NCBI GenBank assembly: GCA_029251065.1
Contig: JAQXEB010000155.1
Span: 1-6,206 of the forward strand
DNA length: 6,206 nt
Reading direction: 5' to 3'
Source: Luminiphilus sp.
Lineage (GTDB): Bacteria > Pseudomonadota > Gammaproteobacteria > Pseudomonadales > Halieaceae
Positions within the stretch are counted from its first letter, which is position 1. Every line of letters begins with the position of its first letter. Shown piece by piece: positions 1 to 5,535 of this stretch. The notes under the pieces are model-generated. The model saw only the letters and a list, made by a program, of their open reading frames with translations, was not told where the DNA came from and made no database searches. The position numbers and the translations under genes were made by a program.

Positions 1-60
1 TCTTAAATATGGCTTTAAAGCTTGCTTAATCGGCATTAAATGCACTCTTATAGAGACAGG

Positions 61-84
61 GTTCGTGTCCTCTTCTGGGCACCA
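61..84 (+). other. Orphan tRNA 3'-end-like fragment (possible att site or decayed tRNA)
   Basis: The bases read as the 3' part of a tRNA: G53-like base at 61, a T-loop-like TTCGTGT (62-68), CCTCT as the 3' T-stem strand (69-73), TCTGGGC as the 3' acceptor strand (74-80), discriminator A (81) and encoded CCA (82-84). TCTGGGC-A-CCA resembles gammaproteobacterial tRNA-Phe ends as I remember them. The rest of a tRNA is missing: the matching 5' acceptor strand GCCCAGA does not occur in bases 1-60. The 5' T-stem strand pairs with CCTCT at only its inner two or three positions, and the near-universal A58 is T. It is therefore not an intact tRNA. An integration-site duplication or a decayed tRNA are the likely explanations; chance resemblance is possible. 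Confidence 0.35.
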
Positions 85-321
85 TTAGGTCTTTCGAAAA
101 TCCATACCGAGCAGACACACAACACGCAATTAACGCCACAGCGTTCAGGACGTCCTTTCGCTTCTCATTCGCTCAGCGACGCGCAGCTCCTTTTCTAGTA
201 AAGGACTAACCCCTGTCGGACCTTCCGGCCAGCAGTAGCGAGCCGAGCAGTGCGCTTAAAACGCAGTTATAAAAGGCCATAAGCTGAGTTAGGCTACTGA
301 TGAGTTTGATACGGAAACGAC
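85..321 (+). other. Non-coding leader region before the amidohydrolase gene
   Basis: No convincing coding frame is present. Visible structure: a hairpin AACGC-CACA-GCGTT (132-145), a perfect 10-base palindrome AGGACGTCCT (147-156), and a hairpin TCCTTT-TCTAGT-AAAGGA (188-205). None is followed by a T tract, so none looks like an intrinsic terminator. A TATAAA box at 268-273 could be a -10 element for the downstream gene, but no convincing -35 element lies 16-18 bases upstream. The ribosome site of the following gene is weak (GGA at 313-315). Confidence 0.4.
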
Positions 322-1656
322 ATGAATACGATTCGGTCTTCAGTGTTATTAATTGCGGCGCTCACCCTCCCGAGCTTGGGCCCATTTACGGCTACAGCCG
401 GCGTATCGAGTATTAACGAGCGGGCGAGTCAATCCATAATTATTCACTGCGGCAACCTCATTGACGGCCTGTCTGAAACATTACTCGGTGCGCGACGGGT
501 GCAAATCGATAAAGGCGTTATCACAGCGGTAGACCACACGTCCGATGCAGTCGTGGCCAAGACCGATATCGACTTGCACGATTACACCTGCTTGCCTGGC
601 CTGATCAACACCCACGTTCACTTTGACGCCAACCCCGAGGATGCAGCCGATTACGGTATCTACGCACGGCGATCGACGCGCGACAACCTCGATCTCATCC
701 TGAAAAATGCGGAGATCACGCTTGAGAGTGGCTTTACCACGGTTCGCCACGTTGGTGCCTGGTTTCCTGACGCGGTAGCCACGGCAAAGGCGCTGATTGA
801 CAAAGGTTTAGCGCAGGGCCCTAGCATTCAAACTGCTGGGCCTTATCTCACCATACCGGGCGGAGGTGGTGATCTCACCTTCCCTGAAATACCGCCAGAT
901 AAAATACCGCCAGAATCCCAGCAAGGCATCGCCAGTACGCCTGAGGACTTCGCACAAAGAGCACAAACTGCTGTCGATAAGGGCGCCGAATTCTTAAAAG
1001 TCATTGCGTCGGGCGCTGTCTTCTCAATGGGCACCGCACCCGGCGCACCCGAAATGCATCAAGATGATATTGCGGCTGTCGTCGCCGTCGCCAAAAAAAA
1101 TGGGGTCAAAGTCACTGCTCATGTTCATAGCGATCAATCAGGTCGTGACGCCATTCTGGCAGGGGTCGATTCGCTTGAACACGCTTCCTTATTATCAGAC
1201 AAGACCATTAGGCTGGCGGCCGAGCGGGGCGTTGCTTTGTCAATGGATGTGTATAACGGCACCTACACGGACACCGCGGGACGCGAGCTCGGCTACCCCG
1301 AGGTATTTATAGAACGCAACCTGGCGACCACCGAGGCGCAGCGGAGAGTCTTCAGAAAGGCAGTCAAGGCAGGCGTCACGCTTCTCTACGGCACCGATGC
1401 CGGCGTGTTGCCCCATGACATGGGTGGCTGGCAGTTCGAGATCATGATCGAGCAGGGCATGACACCCATGCAGGCGATTCAATCGGCCACCAGTGTTGCG
1501 GCCCAGCACATGGGGATAAGTCAAGCAGTCGGCAACATTAGTCCGGGCTTACAAGCCGACATCATTGCGGTTCGAGGCAACCCTTTAGAGAACGCTTCAC
1601 TATTGCGTGCAGTTCCCTTTGTCATGATGGATGGCGCGGTTGTAAAAGCGCCATAA
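322..1656 (+). CDS. Secreted metal-dependent amidohydrolase (imidazolonepropionase/dipeptidase-like, COG1228 type)
   Basis: This 444-residue protein is a member of the amidohydrolase superfamily, which hydrolyses amide bonds using one or two metal ions in a TIM barrel. Metal-site motifs are in the expected order: HxH at H98/H100 in GLINTHVHFD; a candidate carboxylated lysine K226 in FLKVIASG; H267/H269 in TAHVH; H287 in SLEHAS; and D359 in YGTDAG. The C-terminus (about 404-444, GNISPGLQADIIAVRGNPL) returns to the small beta-sandwich that flanks the barrel. An N-terminal signal peptide is visible, with a hydrophobic core from about residue 8 to 20 and probable cleavage after ATA near residue 26, so the enzyme should be periplasmic. 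Related secreted members include Xaa-Arg/Xaa-Pro type dipeptidases, so peptide or N-acyl amino acid hydrolysis is plausible. The substrate cannot be read from sequence. The ATG is preferred because it gives a complete signal peptide, although its ribosome site is weak. Confidence 0.92.
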   Translation: MNTIRSSVLLIAALTLPSLGPFTATAGVSSINERASQSIIIHCGNLIDGLSETLLGARRVQIDKGVITAVDHTSDAVVAKTDIDLHDYTCLPGLINTHVHFDANPEDAADYGIYARRSTRDNLDLILKNAEITLESGFTTVRHVGAWFPDAVATAKALIDKGLAQGPSIQTAGPYLTIPGGGGDLTFPEIPPDKIPPESQQGIASTPEDFAQRAQTAVDKGAEFLKVIASGAVFSMGTAPGAPEMHQDDIAAVVAVAKKNGVKVTAHVHSDQSGRDAILAGVDSLEHASLLSDKTIRLAAERGVALSMDVYNGTYTDTAGRELGYPEVFIERNLATTEAQRRVFRKAVKAGVTLLYGTDAGVLPHDMGGWQFEIMIEQGMTPMQAIQSATSVAAQHMGISQAVGNISPGLQADIIAVRGNPLENASLLRAVPFVMMDGAVVKAP

Positions 1657-1841
1657 ATCGATGTATTACAGTGTCTTGGCCTCGGAATATCACTCCCGTA
1701 ACAAAAGGATAAAACGGCTCAAAATCTACGCGCGCAATAACGAGTTTTATGTGGAGCAACAGCCACTCGGTGACAAAAGGAACTGTTCAAGCGACCGCGG
1801 CACGTCGCGACTCGGGCAAAGGGCGGATTGCAGAGCACTGC

Positions 1842-2006
1842 TCACTCCTCATTGGGCAGTCTCTTCATAATCTCGAATAACTCGTCCATTATGTCGGCAA
1901 CGTCTGTGGCTAATTCCTCCCTCTCGTCGGCGGGTGCGTTACCAAAGTCAATCGACCCTTGTAGTTTTCGCAGCATGCCCATCACTTCTTGAAGCTCAGC
2001 TTTCAT
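1842..2006 (-). CDS. Small acidic helical protein, 54 residues, unknown function
   Basis: I do not recognise this family. The protein is short, acidic and predicted helical. Residues 1-18 form one amphipathic helix (MKAELQEVMGMLRKLQ), a turn with Gly and Pro follows at about 22-26, and residues 27-49 form a second helix rich in Glu/Asp and Leu/Ile/Met (REELATDVADIMDELFEIM). This helical-hairpin shape suits a small protein-binding or oligomerising protein, which is inference. There is no signal peptide or membrane segment. The start at 2006 is chosen over an upstream in-frame ATG at 2042 because a strong AGGGAAGG Shine-Dalgarno sequence lies five bases before it. It converges on the amidohydrolase gene, leaving 185 bases between stops. 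An 11-base inverted repeat, GAGCA-C-TGCTC (1833-1843), overlaps its stop codon but has no T tract. Confidence 0.7.
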   Translation of the reverse strand: MKAELQEVMGMLRKLQGSIDFGNAPADEREELATDVADIMDELFEIMKRLPNEE

Positions 2007-2011
2007 GTTTA

Positions 2012-2019
2012 CCTTCCCT
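2012..2019 (-). promoter_or_regulatory. Strong ribosome binding site that sets the start of the 54-residue protein
   Basis: Read on the minus strand this is AGGGAAGG followed by five bases (TAAAC) and ATG. It favours the inner ATG at 2006 over the in-frame ATG at 2042. Confidence 0.7.
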
Positions 2020-2172
2020 GTTCGGACGAAATAAGGCGACACACTTTAGCGACCTTAAAGCGCATCGTCTGTTTGTAAAACGTTGATCGCGAAACACGAT
2101 AAGCTCCCCTCGCTCAAGGACCTTGACCCTTTAGCGTCGACCCTTGGTCGTGACATTGCAGTCGAAGTGATG

Positions 2173-2367
2173 TCATTCGTCGTTAGTGTTATCAGATTTG
2201 TCATCCGGTTTATCATCATCTGGCGTGACAACCTCAACCGCCGCGCCGATAACCTTAACGGGCACTGTGGCGACTTTAGCCGCCGTCGACACCACGGCTG
2301 TCGTTACGCCCACAACAGCACAACTCGTCAGGCCCGCAACCAGTCCTAAAATAACAATACTTCTCAT
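2173..2367 (-). CDS. Small lipoprotein with hydrophobic Ala/Val-rich body and acidic tail
   Basis: The 64-residue product starts with a lipoprotein signal: a short basic n-region (MR), a hydrophobic stretch at about 3-12, and the lipobox L13-T14-S15-C16. Processing would leave lipidated Cys16 at the mature N-terminus. Ala at +2, not Asp, argues against inner-membrane retention and for the outer membrane. The mature part is a Val/Ala/Thr-rich stretch (about 17-48, AVVGVTTAVVSTAAKVATVP) followed by a very acidic, disordered tail with repeated DDK (49-64). Similar tiny lipoproteins are widespread in gammaproteobacteria without a settled function. An in-frame upstream ATG at 2421 would put 18 extra residues including two Cys before the signal and is rejected; a GGGG run just upstream of 2367 may serve as a weak ribosome site. 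The 3' neighbour on the same strand is the 54-residue gene, 166 bases away. Confidence 0.82.
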   Translation of the reverse strand: MRSIVILGLVAGLTSCAVVGVTTAVVSTAAKVATVPVKVIGAAVEVVTPDDDKPDDKSDNTNDE

Positions 2368-2432
2368 ACCGGCCCCGACTCTCTGAAGCTCAAATTCTCT
2401 TTTACAACACTTTATCTGCATTACGACACACC

Positions 2433-2438
2433 ACTATA
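2433..2438 (-). promoter_or_regulatory. Possible -10 promoter element for the lipoprotein gene
   Basis: The minus strand reads TATAGT, five of six matches to the sigma-70 consensus, 65 bases before the lipoprotein start. No good -35 hexamer lies at the proper spacing, so this is tentative. Confidence 0.25.
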
Positions 2439-2499
2439 GCCCCTTCGGCTCACTGAACGCTGCCATTAGACGGCATAAAATTCATATCTTGGGGCCCAG

Positions 2500-2522
2500 A
2501 AAAAAGGGCCACCTAACGCCCT
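2500..2522 (-). terminator. Intrinsic terminator after the SDR gene
   Basis: On the minus strand, 14 bases after the SDR stop codon, the sequence reads AGGGC, an 8-base loop (GTTAGGTG), GCCCT, then a run of T's ending at 2500. The stem is five pairs, four of them G-C, directly abutting the T run. The 3' arm can alternatively pair with GGGCC just beyond the T run (2493-2497), forming a second hairpin around it. The stem is short but its position and T tract fit a rho-independent terminator. Confidence 0.6.
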
Positions 2523-2536
2523 GAAGACGAGGTGCG

Positions 2537-3268
2537 CTACCAACTCTCTTTATAGGGCCGCAAGTCAAGCTCGTGCGTCCAGGCTGACGAATGTTGGTTG
2601 TGCAGTGACCAGAACGCTTCGGCAATTGCGTCAGGCTCAAGCGCCCCATCTTCACCCAGAGACGCCAGGTAATCCCCAAAACGACCGCGAACAATGTCCC
2701 CGTTGACGACTCCATCGATCACCACGTGAGCGACGTGAATGCCCTGCGGCCCGTATTCGCGTGCCAGGGCCTGAGCAAGGTTTCGAAGTCCTGCCTTGGC
2801 GACCGAGAAATGTGCAAAATTAGGGCGACCTCGCAACGACGCCGAGGCCCCAGTAAAAAACAGCGAACCCCTTCCTTGCTCAGAGAACAGCGGAAGCGCG
2901 TGACGAGCGGTGAGAAACGCACCAAAGCATCCGATGCGCCAAAACTCTTCAAATTGCTCTGGGGTTACGTCAGAAAATTTTATGGGGAAGTTACTGCCCG
3001 CATTGTAAATCACTGCAGCAAGGGGCTCTTCGCGGGCTCGAACAGCCTCAACCATCTTTTCCTGATCGACCTCGGAGGTCACGTCGGCCACCACACTCGC
3101 AGCCGAACCCCCTCTCTCTCTGATCTCAGCCACAAGAGCTTCGAGCTTCGCAAGAGTTCTCCCGACAACGATCACGTGATACCCCGCCTTGGAGAACTTA
3201 CGTGCCAACGCACCACCGACACCGGCAGTCGCACCTGCACCGACGATTAAAACAGTTTCAGACAACAC
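2537..3268 (-). CDS. SDR-fold NAD(P)-binding protein with atypical active site
   Basis: This 243-residue protein has the short-chain dehydrogenase/reductase Rossmann fold at the usual family length. The nucleotide-binding loop is AG12-ATA-G16-V-G18, D62 sits where the adenine-contacting Asp is expected, and YN89-A90-G91 matches the NNAG motif. Arg37 after the second beta-strand suggests NADP(H) preference. The catalytic region is unusual: aligning FTGASASLRGRPNFAHFSVAK to the classical Ser...YxxxK pattern puts A141 at Ser, F154 at Tyr and keeps K158; the helix-4 Asn aligns with G113. From memory, a subfamily ending in SAWTHELDLRP shows the same loss, so this is probably a family trait and not decay. 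The reaction is unknown, and classical ketone/alcohol chemistry looks unlikely. The start is GTG at 3268, with TTG at 3265 as an alternative. A terminator follows the gene. Confidence 0.9.
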   Translation of the reverse strand: MLSETVLIVGAGATAGVGGALARKFSKAGYHVIVVGRTLAKLEALVAEIRERGGSAASVVADVTSEVDQEKMVEAVRAREEPLAAVIYNAGSNFPIKFSDVTPEQFEEFWRIGCFGAFLTARHALPLFSEQGRGSLFFTGASASLRGRPNFAHFSVAKAGLRNLAQALAREYGPQGIHVAHVVIDGVVNGDIVRGRFGDYLASLGEDGALEPDAIAEAFWSLHNQHSSAWTHELDLRPYKESW

Positions 3269-3271
3269 TCA

Positions 3272-3277
3272 CTCCCT
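3272..3277 (-). promoter_or_regulatory. Ribosome binding site of the SDR gene; start is GTG or TTG
   Basis: The minus strand reads AGGGAG-TGA-GTG-TTG. The GTG at 3268 is only three bases from the site, which is tight, whereas the TTG at 3265 is six bases away. Either start gives essentially the same protein; no ATG is available near the fold's N-terminus. Confidence 0.55.
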
Positions 3278-3287
3278 ATGGCTTGAG

Positions 3288-3320
3288 CTATTAAATTCAA
3301 ACGAGAAGAGTCTATTAAAT
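3288..3320. repeat. Direct repeat of CTATTAAAT upstream of the SDR gene
   Basis: The nine-base word CTATTAAAT occurs at 3288-3296 and 3312-3320, start to start 24 bases apart, 20-52 bases upstream of the SDR start. Read on the minus strand each is ATTTAATAG, which is AT-rich and could be part of a promoter or a repressor site. Nothing else supports a role. Confidence 0.3.
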
Positions 3321-3567
3321 CAGACACGCTGTCACCCCTTAAGGACCGCAGGATGGCAGCACCCATGCTTACCGTGTGTAACAGGCGCTAGCGCGGTAGG
3401 GCGTCGCAAAGTCGGGGTTAAGTTCTCATTTTTCTCAGGTGGTAGGACGAGCGATCCTCATGCTTTCAATTTGACCTTCACGCTTCCCGACGGACAAATG
3501 GGGGCCAACAGTTAGACTGTCACGCTTTACGTCGCCATGAATTTGAGTCAAGACTGGCGAATGAAGT

Positions 3568-3618
3568 TGCGCTACCAACAGCCTGTCTGGCTCGACTTGA
3601 ACGGGCCGCAGTCAGCTC
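3568..3618 (-). pseudogene. Degenerate copy of the SDR gene's 3' end
   Basis: Read on the minus strand, GAGC-TGACT-GCGGCCC (3618-3603) matches GAGCTTGACTTGCGGCCC of the SDR gene (2572-2555, codons for ELDLRP) with two single-base deletions. Some twenty bases further on, TTGGTAGCGCA-C (about 3579-3567) repeats the SDR sequence around its Trp codon and TAG stop; TGCGCTACCAAC is an exact 12-base match on the plus strand (2533-2544 and 3568-3579). The segment between the two blocks is about 13 bases longer in the copy. No similarity to the SDR gene is visible beyond either end. The deletions break the frame, so this is a remnant and not a gene. Whether it came from a tandem duplicate or a recombination event is unknown. 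Confidence 0.45.
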
Positions 3619-3787
3619 TAGATCGACATTTATCCATTAGCGTGTCGACATCGTTTTAGTGAAACCGTGAGAAACAAAGTGAGTCACACGGTAAATAGCC
3701 TCACTGCGGATCGTACACCGCCGTCGCATCTTGGCCAGTGTTTGCTCAATCGCTACCCGGTCGGCAGGCACATACCAGACACCGCGC

Positions 3788-4075
3788 TTAGTGCGGGTTA
3801 TCGGCGCTCATAATGGATGATAATTCAATGGCCCGGTCGAGAATCTGTGTAACCTGCATCTCTACACTTGCCGTGAAACGAAACCCCAAAAATGCGCAGC
3901 GTCCCAATTCTATACAGCCCATCATCACTGCGCCCTCATCCGACGCATCGCCAATCATCTCCGAAACACCGTTGAAGAAGAGGTATTGATCGAGCTCGCC
4001 CGCGTGCATAAGGTCAGCGCAGAGTGCGTCGAGCGGCCCCTTAATTTGCGTAATCACTAAATCAGAAAAGTCCAT
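3788..4075 (-). CDS. Hypothetical protein, 95 residues
   Basis: I do not recognise this family. It is a soluble-looking protein without signal peptide or membrane segment, with likely mixed alpha/beta structure: a helix at about 12-27, strands near 31-34 and 48-53, and a long amphipathic helix at about 69-90 (ASVEMQVTQILDRAIELSSIM). Cys residues are at 19, 54 and 60, with no zinc-type spacing. The ATG at 4075 has a good ribosome site, GGGAG followed by CACC. The gene is divergent from the DUF2835 gene with 160 bases between starts. Its stop lies in a weak hairpin. Function is unknown; the ribosome site and the protein-like composition are what make it look real. Confidence 0.72.
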   Translation of the reverse strand: MDFSDLVITQIKGPLDALCADLMHAGELDQYLFFNGVSEMIGDASDEGAVMMGCIELGRCAFLGFRFTASVEMQVTQILDRAIELSSIMSADNPH

Positions 4076-4090
4076 GGTGCTCCCATGTCA

Positions 4091-4106
4091 TGACGCCATA
4101 ACGTCA
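4091..4106. promoter_or_regulatory. Inverted repeat TGACG-N6-CGTCA, possible operator
   Basis: A perfect five-base inverted repeat with a six-base spacer (CCATAA) lies 16 bases upstream of the minus-strand 95-residue gene, where a repressor could block its promoter. No strong promoter hexamers are visible there, so the role is inference from position and symmetry. Confidence 0.3.
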
Positions 4107-4158
4107 CTACGGTAAAGGTTTAAACGCTTCGCGCCAATGTGCCTGAGTAATCACCGCG

Positions 4159-4174
4159 ACCGCCTATCGGCGGT
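4159..4174. other. Hairpin ACCGCC-TATC-GGCGGT between divergent genes
   Basis: Perfect six-base stem, five pairs G-C, with a four-base loop, 62 bases before the DUF2835 start. There is no T tract on either side, so it is not an intrinsic terminator. It may be a cruciform, a binding site or leader structure. A loose promoter (TTACGC, 18-base gap, TATTTA) starts at its edge but is weak. Confidence 0.3.
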
Positions 4175-4235
4175 TACGCCAAGGTGAATTTCCTATCTAT
4201 TTATGCAAATCTAGCGTCTGATCCATGGCGGTAAA

Positions 4236-4466
4236 ATGATGCAGGACAAGCAATCCCTCTTTTCGATCGCGCTTGGTTACCATGACGCCCAAGTCTTTTA
4301 TCAAGGTCACAAGACCCGAGTGCAGGTCACGGCACACGATGGTCAGACCATTAATTTACCGTGGTCGATGCTTCAACCCCACTTCACTTCCGAGGGGGTT
4401 GTAGGCACGTTTCAAATTACCTATACCGGTCAAGGCAAACTGCGTTCTCTCAAAAAGGTCAACTAA
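4236..4466 (+). CDS. DUF2835 family protein
   Basis: The 76-residue protein matches the DUF2835 pattern as I know it: an N-terminal strand (FSIALGY, 9-15), a Y-x-G turn (FYQG, 21-24), a strand and hairpin with HDGQTINLP (34-42), the LQPHFT segment (46-51) and the closing EGVVGTFQITYTGQGKL (53-69). Family members are about 70-80 residues, so this is full length. The family is found in gammaproteobacteria and has no assigned function; the small all-beta look suggests an OB- or SH3-like barrel, which is inference. Two adjacent ATGs (4236 and 4239) are possible starts; a weak GGCGG lies just upstream. The stop codon is four bases from the stop of the convergent phosphotransferase gene. Confidence 0.85.
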   Translation: MMQDKQSLFSIALGYHDAQVFYQGHKTRVQVTAHDGQTINLPWSMLQPHFTSEGVVGTFQITYTGQGKLRSLKKVN

Positions 4467-4470
4467 GACG

Positions 4471-5535
4471 CTACTTCAGCCTCGAGATCGCGCGCTCCGC
4501 GCCGGCAAGTCCCTTGAGAATCCCCTCTCTTAGGCCCTCAAGGTCAACACCCTCACTACTCTTTTGTCCCGCCTGATACCGCGCATAAACCCCGTGCAAT
4601 ATCGCAGCGGTCTTCCAGTGATTAAAACCCACGTAATAGTCGAGCAAATCAACCGGGAAACCCGTGCGCTCTGAGTAGCGTTGCGCTAACTCGCCACGCA
4701 GTGGAAGACCGGGTACTGCCGTCGGTGCAGTCGGCTCTAAGAAAGGGTCATCATCAATCTCAGGCCATGCACGCAACGTGTAACCCAGGTCAGCCAAAGG
4801 GTCACCCAGCGTGGCCAACTCCCAGTCGAGTACGGCAGAGACCGTTGATGCCTCAGAAAATAGACAATTATGCAGATAGTAATCGCCGTGAACGACGCTG
4901 GCAGTGACTTGTGCAGGCTGGTTCGCCAGAAAGAACGCTTTAAACTCGTGCGCACGAGGATCGTCAAGCTGGGCAAACTCGATAGACGACTCCCAAGAGC
5001 GATACCACGCTTTAATTTGACGCCCAATGTAATCCTCCTTTTTCCCCAGTGACCCAAGTCCTACCGCATCAGGGTCCAGCGCGTGCAGGTCGGCCAGGGT
5101 GTCGATAAACGAGTAGGCCAGTGTGGCTCGCTGATCAGCCGGCACCCACGCTACGGTGTCTTCTCTATTAAACAACGGGCGGCCCCGGGAAAACCCCATT
5201 ACATAAAATAAGGCACCGGTCACCGATAAATCCTCGCAAAAACCGATGGGCTCCGGTACGGGGAAACCTGTGGGGGAAAGGCCTTCGATCAGTGACCACT
5301 CTCGATTCATGTCATGTGCTTTGGGCAGTAACTCCCCCGTGGGAGGGCGACGAATCACTGCCTGTTTGCCTGTTTTGTCCTCAAGACGGTAGGTTAGGTT
5401 GGAGTGCCCTCCCTCTAATCGCACCCAGGTAAAGGGCGGCGTAAAGTATTCGGAGTTTGCCGCGATCCAGGCCTCAATCGCTGGAATATCATAGCCTTCG
5501 GCCGTGCGTTCTTTATCATTTTGGTTAGTGTTCAT
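4471..5535 (-). CDS. APH-fold phosphotransferase (LvaA / ACAD10-11 N-terminal-like)
   Basis: This 354-residue protein has the aminoglycoside-phosphotransferase kinase fold. Motifs in order: a glycine-rich loop LEGGHSNLTYRL (40-51); AVIRRPP (59-65), with Arg where many kinases have Lys, as in the ACAD10/11-like group; the helix Glu at about E79 in HDMNRE; the Brenner catalytic loop H216-G-D218-YYLH-N223; and the metal-binding D237-W-E in AVLDWELATLGDPLADLG. Length and motifs fit cd05154-type proteins. In that group LvaA and ACAD10/11 phosphorylate 4-hydroxyacyl-CoA so that the hydroxyl can be removed during catabolism of 4-hydroxy acids. That role is plausible here, but the usual acyl-CoA dehydrogenase, LvaB-like and acyl-CoA ligase neighbours are not in the window. 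It is cytoplasmic, with no signal peptide. The ATG at 5535 has only a weak upstream AGTGG. Confidence 0.9.
   Translation of the reverse strand: MNTNQNDKERTAEGYDIPAIEAWIAANSEYFTPPFTWVRLEGGHSNLTYRLEDKTGKQAVIRRPPTGELLPKAHDMNREWSLIEGLSPTGFPVPEPIGFCEDLSVTGALFYVMGFSRGRPLFNREDTVAWVPADQRATLAYSFIDTLADLHALDPDAVGLGSLGKKEDYIGRQIKAWYRSWESSIEFAQLDDPRAHEFKAFFLANQPAQVTASVVHGDYYLHNCLFSEASTVSAVLDWELATLGDPLADLGYTLRAWPEIDDDPFLEPTAPTAVPGLPLRGELAQRYSERTGFPVDLLDYYVGFNHWKTAAILHGVYARYQAGQKSSEGVDLEGLREGILKGLAGAERAISRLK

Larger units (their letters stand above)
3269..3787. other. 519-base interval without a convincing gene
   Basis: Neither strand shows a frame with a ribosome site and protein-like composition. It contains the SDR ribosome site and the CTATTAAAT pair near its low end, a perfect GCGCTAGCGC palindrome (3385-3394), and a degenerate copy of the SDR gene's 3' end (3568-3618). 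A weak hairpin CCGC(G)/(T)GCGG at 3782-3796 straddles the stop of the next gene. A 44-codon minus-strand frame (3637-3771) is open but lacks a ribosome site. The interval looks like decayed or rearranged sequence. Confidence 0.5.

Noticed and set aside
9..84. Complete tRNA gene ending at the CCA of 82-84
   Set aside because: The upstream bases do not supply a matching acceptor strand, D-arm or anticodon arm, so only a 3' fragment is supportable.
1093..1100. Run of eight A's inside the amidohydrolase gene, possible slippage site
   Set aside because: It encodes Lys-Lys-Asn in a normal surface position, the frame is intact on both sides, and there is no downstream structure or alternative product to suggest programmed frameshifting.
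1661..1870. Plus-strand 69-codon frame directly after the amidohydrolase stop
   Set aside because: No ribosome site, no recognisable motif, composition changes partway, and it overlaps the better-supported minus-strand 54-residue gene.
2138..2150. Hairpin CGACC-CTT-GGTCG downstream of the lipoprotein gene as a terminator
   Set aside because: Five-base stem without a T tract on the minus strand; too weak to call.
2083..2386. Plus-strand frames opposite the lipoprotein gene
   Set aside because: They are antisense shadows of a gene with a clear lipobox, and lack ribosome sites.
3189..3515. Plus-strand 108-codon frame crossing the SDR start region
   Set aside because: Its first part is antisense to the SDR gene and the remainder shows no family features or ribosome site.
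3637..3808. Minus-strand open frame downstream of the 95-residue gene, overlapping its end (contains WYVPADRVAIEQTLAKM)
   Set aside because: It looks partly protein-like, but its only useful start (GTG at 3771) has no ribosome site, it is 44 codons long, and an open stretch of this size is expected by chance across six frames. A frameshifted extension of the 95-residue gene cannot be excluded.
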